Shown: one piece after another, positions 35,901-47,900 of the stretch
Position numbering within the stretch: the first letter of the stretch is position 1
How the letters are laid out: each line of letters begins with the position of its first letter
Assembly (NCBI RefSeq): GCF_026745355.1
Contig: NC_079210.1
Coordinates: forward strand, 29,487,116 to 29,551,115
Length of the DNA: 64,000 nt
Source: Beta vulgaris subsp. vulgaris
Lineage: Eukaryota > Streptophyta > Magnoliopsida > Caryophyllales > Amaranthaceae
Reading direction: 5' to 3'
Program-made: the position numbers and the translations under genes
The notes under the pieces: generated by a model
What the model was told of the DNA's origin: nothing
Seen by the model: only the letters and a program-made list of their open reading frames with translations
Databases searched by the model: none

Positions 35901-38900
35901 TATATTCAGGTTCTTGAGCTTTTATGAACATCCAATCTTGATGGCTTCCTTAGCTCACTGTTACACACATACATGTTACGGCATAGACTGTTTATCATGC
36001 TCAAAATTATATTGACTTAGAGTCACAACAAATGTGCTCCAGGCAATTGGTCATCTAAGTAAGGAAAAAAGATGGGAAATTCTACATGGTAGCCTTCAAG
36101 TTTAGACTTTTCTATGTGGTGGCAAGGCAAAAATAATATTATACAAAGTGACACTATACTATGACTAATTACATTTAGTAGCCTTAATCCACTTAAAACT
36201 GACTAACCCATTACTTCAACCTAATTTACTAACCTACCCTCCTAGTTAATTACCATCTTCAAAATCCCTACCATCAGTCGTGAGTTTTGATCACAGTAAC
36301 TCCTCAACTTCCCCTATCAATAACATCTTTCATTCATCATCTCTGCAACTCTTCTTTTCGATTCATTCTCCATAATTGAGATTGCATTGCGATGTTTTAA
36401 TATTCATTGTTGATTATCCATAATTTACAAGAGAAACAGATGCTCTTGGCATTCCTTTGGACCACTCCGTTCCTTTTGGGCTGCTTGTACCTATCACCTC
36501 GATACTCAAGAAGAACAGGCTTGAAGCTTTGGAAGCAAACCTCTCCAAGCTTCAGAAATGCTGTTGACCAAGCGTGCCTGTCCTTTGGCAAATTCATGGA
36601 ATGCTAGCCCCATATCTGCTATTATTTGTTCTTGAAAGCGTTCCATCTCTTCGTTCATTAATCAAAACACCGTCTCAAATCTTCTTGCTTTAACTGAGTG
36701 ACCAAAAAACATTCACGAGCTAGTTACAGGGATGATAGGGAGAAATTCCAAATAACGAGAACTTGAATGCTAAATTTACCTCTCTATATTCAGTGATAGC
36801 ATCTCCAAACTTGTCCGAGCTAGTTAGCACATGAGCTTCTCTCTGGTGGTCATTAAACAAATTAATGGATAATCAACAATGAATATTAAAACATCGCAAT
36901 GCAATCTCAAATATGGAGAATGGAGCGAAAAGAAGAGCTGTATAGATTATGAATGGAAGGAGATGTGATTGACAGGGGGAATTGAGGAGTTAATATGATC
37001 AAAACTCACTGACTAACGGGAGGGGTTTTGCAAATGGGTAATTAACTAGGAGGGTAGGTTAGTAAATAAGGTTTTAGTAATGGGTTAGTCAGATTTAAGT
37101 GGATTAAGGCCACTAAATGTAATTAGTCATAATACAGTGTCACTTTGTATAATATTATCTTTGTCTTCACACCACATAGAAAAGTCTAAACTTGAAGGCT
37201 ACCATGTAGAATTTCCAAAAAAAAGATTCATATGCCAATTATGGAATTTTATTTCTGCTATATTAATGCAAACTTAAATTGTCAATCATGCTTGTTATAA
37301 AGCTATTCTTATTGCTAAAGGATATACAGAACGAACCTGGCAAGCTTAATGAGTAGAGAAATGCTTTTGAGTTCTCAATCCTCTTTGTCAAATGGATACA
37401 CAATTGGGTACTCTGCAAGATGCATAAAAAAGAACAATGATGAAAACGAAACCTCTACAAGGATTCCAAATGGCAGAAATATAAGGATGAATGTGAAACA
37501 AGAGAGGAACAAGACACAACTATACTAGAACAAAGTTGTTTGTACAATTCAATCATATCCTCTCCAGACTTGAAATTTTAGCCCTGACTTATTTGCGGTC
37601 TTGAAGTCTAAATCATACTTTGTTCCTATAAATCAAGTAAAATCAGAAACTAATGTCAGATACAAGCAATAATCAAGCCTCTGAAACCACGTAGAAAATT
37701 AAACAAACTAAAGAATCAACGAACAACCATAACAACTTCAAATTGGCAAAGTAGAGGAGAAATCGAAGAACGACCTCTGAAATAGCCTCTTTTAATCTTC
37801 AACAACAATAATACAACCACGAAAAATTATATTAAATAACGAACAAGAAGTGAAGCTTGCGACGGTGCTCCGGTGGTGAGGGATGATACAACGAGAGAGG
37901 TAGAGATGACGGGGTGAAAGAGAGGAGATGGAAGGAGAGAGAGAGAGAAAGGCCCAAATAATATTGGATACACGGGTAATACGAGAAGGAAAGGAAGCGA
38001 GTTTAGGGAAAATATATTTTTCAAAAAGCCCAAGGGTTGCGGTTAGCCCAAAATCATAGCCCTTTATATATATATATAAAGGGCTACGTTTTTGGGCTAA
38101 CCGTAGCTCTTACATCATATCCCTTGCGTTATTTTTTCCACCAGAGTATCTATAAAAATGTTACTACCCTAGTTACATTTATTGTTTGGTATGTTCAGCA
38201 TTAGTTGGATATTAAAAGTTGACGCCTATATTTTCTATAAAAGAGACAAAGAACAAAGGGGATCATATCCCCCCAGTGACCCATAAAGCCTTTGTTTTAT
38301 ATAATATTAATGACTAATTCATAAAATATCCCATTAGTTATAGGATGAAACATAAAAACTTTATTCTTTATAAAGGACTATTCCATGCACCTAATTCAAG
38401 GTTTATGGATCAATCCGAGCTCGAGCCCACCCAATATTGTCGAGCTTTACGAGCTTCCAGCTCTAGTCGAGCATGGTAGGACCAACTTCGATTCGGGCTA
38501 TTAGCACCCCTAATCTCCCCAATGAGTTCGAAATGAGAAAAGTATATAGAGTGTGTAGAGATTACCAAGAAGAGTGAATCATATATAGGTAATTTAATGA
38601 AGGAAAGGTTTGGGAAGGCTCAAAAATTGAAAGAAATGTGTTTGTCGCCTCCGTTGTTCCTTTAAGATGACTCTTATGCCATGGACTTGCACATCAAAAC
38701 CTTTTAAATTGTCTAATACTTTTGTATATATGGCTTCTCATGAATACTTTTGACCAGGCCATAATAGTTTTTATTCATGCATTAGTAAAAAAATATGTGA
38801 AAAGTAAACAATGATATAATGTTTATTGAAACAAATCTAAAAAGGTCTCAAAATATACTCTATTTTTATGGGATATATGATCACATATGTTTAAAATAAC

Positions 38901-41900
38901 TTTTTACTTTGACAACATGAATAGTAAATACAACGATCTTTGATGAATGAATCGAGTATAAAAGAAGAAATTACCAAAAAAGCAATAGAGCATAATAAGA
39001 AGAAACATTCAGGAACACATGAGAAAAGTGAAAAGGGATATTATGGGATTGCCATTAATCCTGTAACGGTCAAATACAAATCTTCAACAGCCCAAGGCCC
39101 AAGGCCCATGGCCCGGTACGGGTGGGTGGCACATGCGTGTGTGATAGCAAGCCCAAACTAAATGTGACATCCAACAACAAAAACATCTCAAATACCAACT
39201 CAATAATAAGAAGGAGAGAGGGAATATAAAAACAAGGAAGTATTCCCTCCAACAAGCAATGTGAGACATTTTAATAAAAGAAGCTAAGGATTTTCAAGCC
39301 TTAATTCCAACAAACCTGAACCTATCTTATTTTCTCTTAACTCTTCAAAGACTTTCTAAACTTTTTTTTCAAATTTTTTTTACGTTTCCTAATTTTTAGT
39401 GAAAATTTCTCAACTTTTGTGAACTTCTCCTTTTCTTTTTTTCTTTTTTTTTTTCAAGTTTCCCGACTCTTCTTAGTTATATGATTTTTTTCCTTTTTAA
39501 ATGTAAATAAGTAAAAATAAAATCAACCCTTCACCATTAGGAAAAATATATGTTGCTCAATCATATAAATTTGCGAATATTTTATTTATATATATTTTTT
39601 TTTATTGAACTTCCTTAGTCGAATCAAGGGAGACTATTAGTTATCTTGTTTTGAGATTGCTGTTATGTTCTTTATTGAATTTAATAACTTTACAAATATT
39701 ATACGGAAAAATAAAGTAAAAGTAGAACGAAAAAGACTTTTTTACTTGTGCATAAACCTGCTATAAACTCACCTAACCTGACACGAAATTTGTATCTGGT
39801 CCAAAATATAATGATCTGAAGTTGACCCAAAACCTGAAATCACTAGCGAAAAAAGGTCCATGAATTCGATAAAAATAGGCCTAACAGATCCAAAAATGAA
39901 CCGAAGCTGGCGGATGTGGAGTTGCTAAAAGAAAAATTAAGTTATCTAGTTTAAAAAAATGTGACGCTATGAAATAACAGTGACACCTAATCGCCATTAT
40001 AAAGAAAGAGACTAGACTATTTTTTCGGCATTAATTTATTTTATTACTTTCTCACTCTTTCACCTACTTCACCATTTTTTCTCTCTCCTCCATTTCTTTC
40101 TTTGCTCCTCTTTTTCTTGGTCCATCAGGAAGAGCTGGGCATCAATTTCTTGGCCAAATTTTCTCTCTCTCCTAATAAACTAATATTACTTTTATACTCT
40201 CTCTCCTCATAACCCACAAGGAGGGCAACCATTGGGAGCACTCTTAGAGCACTGTTATCAATGAACCCAAATAAATGGTTCATCCTTCTCTCTCCTCTTT
40301 TCTCTCTCCTCCACATCATTCTCACAAACCATTTTCAATTTCACTCTTAACTATGAATCCAAAGATAATGGTTCATGACTATTTTCTCATTCTTTTTTCC
40401 TATCCCACCACATTTTCTCTCTCTTTAAATAATTCTATAAAGTTGTATTAATTAATGTAAAACTAATAAAAAAATATAGCAAAATTGGTGTCTATTTATA
40501 GAGAATAAAAAAATATGAATTTTGATATATTTTTTATTTTTTTTAGAATTGTATTTTTTGAAATATTAACGTTATAAAAATTGTAATTGAAAAAAAACCC
40601 AATAAAAGCCTGCCACATGTCGTTCACCGTTTTTTTTTCAGCACCCTTTCTTCCAATCAACTAGTGACATGTGGCCTGTTTGAGTTTTTTTGCTTTTTTT
40701 TTTTCTCTACACACATACAGCATACTGTGATGAATTTTAACAGATGAACTATTCGGAAAATCGAATAGGTGCACCTCGATTTATGCACGAATCCTTTACC
40801 AGTTCATGATTAAGCAAAAAAAAAAAAAAGGTTCATCCTCATGAACCATTTTTTTTCATTGTTAAGAATGCTCTTAGCAAGAGTGGTTGTCCCCCTCTCA
40901 CCACCATGTATTTCCAGCAAAATAAATCCGATAACAAGGAACATAAGTGTTCCGGTGATAGAACGGTTAGCGGTCTTGAGAAGAGTCCGCCAACGACTGG
41001 AGTTGACGTCCGCTCATGAATAGCTGCATGAGAGCAAACGTAAACTACACTTGGGGGATGCGAGGAACCCCCCTCCAACTAGGGATGGGCATGGGTCCAG
41101 GACCCTACCCGGACCCTGTTGGACCCGACCCTAATTTAAGGGTCTGGGTCCAACTTTTTCAGACCCTAAGGGTCCGGGTCTGGGTCTGGGTCCAAGTAAA
41201 TTTTTTAGGGTCCGGGTTCGGGTTTTGAAATTTTTGACCCAGACCCTACCCAGACCCGACCCTTAGACCCTAAACTTATTTAATATATACATTTTAACTT
41301 TTTTTTTTATTTAAAAAAAAACTGATTTTCGAAAAGACTAAAACCTAAACTAAAACACCAAAACACCTATTCTGAACTCTTATGTAAGTTGTGTTTGTTT
41401 CGTTTTTTTTAGTTTGTATGTTTGTGTTTTTGTTTCGTTTTTTTCACTTTATATGTTTGTGAATTGTGTTTGTTTCGTTTTTTTTCAGTTTATAAGTTTA
41501 TGTTTATGTTTGTTTCGTTTTTTTCAATTTATATGTTTGTGTTTGTTCATGCGAATTCTTATGTTTGTTTCATGCGATTTTTTGTGTTTGTTTCATACGA
41601 ATTTCAGATGATTATTGATATTAATAATGCTGAAAATTTGGCAAAATAAAAAATTTAGGCCTGGACCCTCCAGACCCTAAGGGTCAGGGTCAGGGTCCAA
41701 TTTTTTCAGACCCTTAGGGTCCGGGTCTGGGTCTGCAAAAATATTTAGGGTCTGGGTCCGGGTCTAGGTCTGCAAAAAATATATTTAGGGTCCGGGTCTA
41801 GGGTCCAGCTGGACCCGACCCAGACCCTACCCTTGCCCATCCCTACCTCCAACGCTCAAGTCAGTACGTGTCCACCAAGGATTTACAGAGAGAATGTATA

Positions 41901-44900
41901 GAGAGATTGGAATTTTAAGTGTGAGCGAATGTACCTATAGAGTAGTATCAGCGCGCAATTTATAGAAGTACTATTCCTCTAACAAGGGATGTAATCCTTC
42001 TACAGGTGTATGGTGCACTTGACAAAAGGGAAGATTCCCCCATTTTGTATTGTTAGACGACCTCCAATGACGTTGTCGGACAAACATAGCGCATTAACTT
42101 CATGAGCTAGGGATGTTGTTTACACGTTCGCGTCCTGCATAATGTCCGTGGACACCCCATGGACATCCGCTAGCATACTTGGGTTATACCCATACAACTC
42201 ACTCGCATCACCGTCTTTAATTTTTCAGGGTAGTTGAATAGTTGGATGCCACGTGTCCTTGAAAATTTTCTAAAAGTTAATGATTACCTTTTTCTGAAAA
42301 TCCCGCCCATTACTTTATTACGTTTCATCTGGGCATGACACATGGCGAAGATCCAGAGAGGGAGTTGAGGAGTTTTTTTTATCTTGGTCGTTCGTTAGGC
42401 GCGTATATAGAACAACCTGTGCTTTTTTCTGATTTTCACATTTTCCCAACTTCTTCTTTGGTGTTTTTTCTAACGAACGTCCATTCTCAGAACTTGTTTT
42501 GCTTAAAAACTCCTATTTTTCTGCTCAAATTTCCCTAAAAAGTTACTAAAATTTCTAGTTTTCGCTTTCCGGTACCATTGCACCAAAAATTTCGCTTTTG
42601 GTGACGACTCTTTTCTGGGTGTTTCAAGGGTTTTGAAACTTCTTCTTCGCCGGTGTTTTTCTAGGCAAAGCTTGGAAATTTTATGTGTTATCTCACTCTC
42701 GAGAACCTTGTTCGTCTGTTCCCGGCGACTGTTTTTGCTTTTTCGCTTTTTCCGGCGACTTTTCGTTTCCGGGTTTTTCTCCACCTGCAAACCTTTTTTA
42801 TATATGTGCTCTCTTTGTTTTCGTCATGTTGGACCAGTCTGATAATCAAAATACTCCAAGTGATATTTTCATGACTGAGAGCGTACCATCTTCCCCCCTG
42901 TCCGCTGAATCTAGCATCGGTGGAAAAAAGACTAGACCGTTAGTGGACATACCACTCATGGCCGAGAGGGAGCATAGATCTAAGTTTCTTAATGACCCTT
43001 CCACTCATGAAGAAAAACATATGACAATGAGATATTTCGCCTCCAGCCAGAGTGGTGATAGACAAACACTCACAAATTAAGGCATCAAATTCTTGCTAGA
43101 AGGACCGTTAAGCACCCTCCACCCGACGATGTTCCCAGCCTTGATGTACCTCCACTTAGGGAACATGCTTGGTTAGACAATTTGGCGGATGTTGGGGTTG
43201 AGGCGACTCTTGATTTTTATGTTCGTTTAAAAGAGTCTGTAGCCCCCACTCACCCTCATATCATTGATTTAGGTGACAACAGTGACCCTATTTCGACCGT
43301 TATGGCCAATCAAGAGTCTGTTTACCAAGGTCAGTCTTCTCTTGCCAGCCTAGTTTCTCGCATAACCAATGACCCGAATGATACTATGGACGTGAATATT
43401 GGCAGTAGTATGCCTTTGTCTGAACGTATGGTTGGGGAAAGTTCCGACGTCGTTGGGAGGAAGGTCGACACCTCTAATGCCATAGAGGAGGAATATGATG
43501 TTGCCAACCCTAATAGAGGATGATTGTGTTGTACCCTTGAGTGTGGATATTAATCTATATTGGCATCAAGATGCTCTCGACCTTACTTATCCCTAGCTCG
43601 CTGACACATTGTACCAGTTTCCTGATGGTTATCGGTTAGTAGTTCCTCCCGGGTGCTCTATTGTTACGGAGTGCCTTCTTGGTCATGTGCTCGTTTATAC
43701 TCATCATTTCGTGTTTGGGCTTCACATCCCTCTATATCATGTTTTGGTGAATATCTTGAATGCTTTCAGTGTCTGCTTAGCCCAATTAACTCCCTTAGCG
43801 ATCTGCAATTTGATTGCTTATATTTTGACTATCCATTCCTTGGATTTCCGAGAAACTTTAAACTTGTTCCAGCATCTTCTTTGATTAAAGAGGAATGGCT
43901 CTGCTCGGCAAGCGGGATGGTGGTCGCTAACAACTGCCGATAAGAAAATTGACAGTTCAGCCGATGGTCTGAATGGTTAGCAGGATGCCTTCTTCTGGGT
44001 ACATGTGCCTGAAGATTTCCCTGTATGCCTTCCTTTCACTTGCCCGCATCCTCATATGGAGCATTTACCCCAGGTTCCGGTGACCCAAAATGAATAGACG
44101 GCCTTCCCCTATTTCGATACGGAGGATTACTAGTATCATTTTCAGGACGAGAGGACATCTATAATCAAGGAACCCAAATATTGGCTCCCTTACACTAAGT
44201 ATATTCTCGGGAGTCACCCCTTGTCGGCCATGTTACTTTTTCATACTCATGAAAATGGTAAGTTTGGTACCGGACTGGTCCGTCTGTCAATGTTCCTAGT
44301 CTTAGTTTATTAACTATTTTTTAAAAAGTTTCCAGGCTTTTCTCATATTGATCTTGAAGCTCTTTGCATCAACGAGAATCTATAGCCGACAATAAACATG
44401 CAACCTACGCCGTTGGAAAACTATGAAACCATGCACGGTAGCACTAATGGCCGTCGTGGAGGGAATCGCCACGATCCTCAATCTGTGCGCCTCATTGTTC
44501 ACAAGGGCAGGAACGCGGGTCGCACTCCGGGTCGGGGTGTGCCTCATGGCGGTTCTATTGTTATGACCACGAGCTCTGGTGGCCTGAACACTCCTCCAAT
44601 CCAATTAGGGCTCATGTTTCTCCTTTCAATCTTCTGTTTTAAAGGCGGAACTAAGAGGAGGGGTTCGTGAACACACTGAAGCGGATACGACCAGTAATAA
44701 GAGACCGACCTTGGCAGATCATTCTACTTCTGCCACTAATAATGAAATTGTTTCAGTGGACTGAAGCGGATACGACCAGTAATAAGCGACCGACCTTGGC
44801 AGATCATTTTACTTCTGCCACTAATAATGAAATTGTTTAACTGGAAGATCTGGACGTTAACGCCTATGCTGAAAGCCGCGGAGAGCAGGTCGTGGCCACT

Positions 44901-47900
44901 GGGCCTAGTAGTCAACAAGAGACTGCTACTTGGCTTTCGGGCTCATACTCTACCGTTCGCTAGAAGCTGCGAGAGATGATCACTGCTCCAAGTTTATTAT
45001 TGAATATTTCTCCCAACATTTTCTCTTTGTTCCAGGTGTGGATCGGGAAGAAAGAAGTGGTGTTGAGCAAGTCTGTGACGACCTCCTTCGCTAGTCGGCC
45101 TCCTTTGATCGTCGGCCTATCGTCCGTGCGAAGGTTATCAACCTGACTAGGATGTTAAGGAAGATGAGTCACTCTGTGCCGACATCCCGGAGAGTGGTGG
45201 CATCCTTGCTTACCAGATTTTGACGGGCATGCAATTGCGGTTGGATAGGCCGACATGATCTTTGATGACTACTGCTGCTAGATTGGCTCACGACCAGCTT
45301 GTGGTATGTCTATGCACTTTTGTCATTCATGTCCTTCATTTCTGCATTTTTTAATGCCTTATCTCCATTTCTATGCAAATAACACTGCTTTAGAGCTAAT
45401 TGAGCAGTATATTGAGTACTAGAAGCTGTCGGACAACTACAAACATTCTCTTGAGGTTTGTTAGGACCTGTTAAAGAAGACTAAGGATGACTTAGCAGCC
45501 AAGACTGCAGCTCAAAAGCTTTTGTAAGATGAGTTGATAACTCAGAGTTCGCGAGCAGCTCTACTCGAGGAAACTGAAGCTAATGTTGGGACGCTCACCA
45601 AAACTGTAGATGCTGCTGGGACCAAAAAGGATATATTGTCGTCTTGGAGGCTAGAACTGAGGTTGAAGCTAGGGGAGCCGCGAAGGTTGTTGATGATTTC
45701 AAGAAGTCTCAGGAGTCCTGGTCGGACTTGCAAAAGTGGTACGACGGTGCGTGTGCAAAACGGACCTGATGGCTAACACATCACGCCTTTTGAGGGGGTC
45801 TTTTCGCTGAGAGGATGTCATTACCAACTTGGATCCTCGGCCTGCTCCTAAAGATCAAGGTGAGGATGCTCCCCCCTCTTGATGTCTTTGGCAGCCATCT
45901 ATCAATTCTTCGTTTTCTTCTAACAATTTGTAGGTTGTAGCCTTTGAATCTTTTTGAATTTTTTATTTTGCCTATGTTGGAATTTAGTGTATACAGTTGT
46001 TATCATCTTTTTCTTCATAATTGTAATTACTTTATTACTCTTATGCCCTTTGTTGGTTGCCTTCTAATTTTGTTGTTGTAGTTGGTCGCCAAGCCAACAG
46101 TTAGCACATTGAGTTATAAAAGTTTTTGTGATTCCGTAAAATGTCGTCATGTATTTTATCTTATCTTTGCCTTAGTCATATAATTGCTAGAATGGGATGA
46201 TTTCGTAAAACGACCAATAATGACATATCCATTGCATGACTGTTAATGCACTTAATCAGTTTTGCTTGTTAGCTCTGTTATGTGACTGTGACCGTACTTA
46301 GCCTATTATATGGCTTGTTTGTGCTAGGTCTATTATATGACCACGAATACACTTAGCCTATTGTAAGGCTTTTATTTATGATTTGTCTGTTATGTGACTG
46401 CGAATGCACTTAGCCTGTTATATGTCTTTTATTTGCGCTTAGTTTGTTATGTGATCGCGAATGCACTTAGTCTGTTATATGGCTTTTATCTGTGCTAGCT
46501 CTGGTATCTGACCGTGAATGCACTTAGCCTGTTATATAGCTTTTCTCTGTGCTTGGTCTGTTATATGATCGTCAATGCACTCAGCCTATTATATGGATTT
46601 TATTTGTGGTTGGTATGTGGTGTGATCACAAATGCACTTAGCATGTTATATGGCTTTCTTTTTGTACTAGGCATGTTATATGGCTGTTAACGTTCTTTGC
46701 ATGTTATTTGGCCATTAGTATCTAGTTTGCTGACCTGTTATGTGGTTTATCAGTATCTTTCTACGTGTATCTACGGAAACAACAAGATAATTGGTGAAAC
46801 ACTGGCAGGAATTTGTGTTATTCATATAACAAAACTGGTTCTCGGTCTATTACATCTGACAAATCCAACATAATAGATTTTTAAAACACTAGTATTCCAA
46901 CAGTTTTTCAGCTCCTTATCATCAATGCCCTTAGAATGAAAGAGTCGGGAGCAAGTTTCTTAGCTGTAATGTAGGGTCCTTCCCAATTAGCAGTCAACTT
47001 GCACTCATTGTGAGCTTTGCCACTGGCCGCGGTTTTATGCAAGACTAGGTCGCTAACATCCATCGGCCTCTCCAATACTTTGTTGTTGTAAGCTCGACTG
47101 ATTCGTTCTTTGTAAGCGGCTAGTTTCAGGTTCACAATGAGTCTTATTTCTGGCAAGAAATCCAGGTTCCGCCTGAGTGCTTGATCGTTTTTCTCAAGAT
47201 CTTGGTGCTTGATCCAATAAGATGGCAAATCCACCTCTACCGTCAACACAACTTCTGCACTGAAAGCCAGCTTAAATGAACTTTCTCCCGTTGCTTCTTT
47301 TTCAATTATTATGTTTCCCCAAAGTACAGCTGGTACCATGTTGGCCCATCCCCTTTGAACTCATCTAGCTTCTGTTTCAAAACGTTCAAGATATGTTAAT
47401 TAGCAGCTTTGTCTTATCCTTTTCTTTGAGGATGGCAGAGTAGGCAAACTTTACTCTGAAATAAATATATCAGGAGTACACGTTGTAAAACATGTTGCCA
47501 ACCTGGGTTTTGACGTGCCTTTGCCAGCTTTTTTAGCAAACATGTTGTAAAAGATTTCTCTTATCCTTTAATTTTGGAAATTTGATTTTACGGGATAAAA
47601 TATGATTTTATATATGAAAAATATCTTTTGGATATATTTATTTATTAAAATAAATCAATTAATTAATGTTAAATAATTACTTGGGCTTTTCAAAGAATTG
47701 AGCTCAAAATACAATTAATTATCATGAATAATTAATTGGGCTTTAAAATAGGGGTTTAACACTTGCTGAAATGATTTTGAATGGCTTTTCAAACTGCTCT
47801 ACCCTTGGGTCGGGCCAATTCAGATTATGGTGGGTTTCATCATTAGATCCTTAAATAGGGAGACACAATTATGTGTATACAGAAACCCCCAATTTGACAT

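Larger units (their letters stand above)
40907..47465 (-). mobile_element. Tat-lineage element B, 3' part, degenerate
   Basis: Read on the minus strand it has the integrase C-terminus (47465-46908), a tandem array (46735-46255), an antisense ORF (coding on +, 42826-45880) and the 3' LTR (42196-40907). The order is the same as in element A but with more decay. A hAT element lies in the LTR. Its gag, RT and most of the integrase are absent, replaced at about 47470 by repeat family D. A piece of the matching 5' LTR survives at 51117-51173. Confidence 0.82.

Noticed and set aside
41414..41649. Phe/Cys/Val-rich frames
   Set aside because: They come from T-rich low-complexity DNA in the centre of the hAT element.
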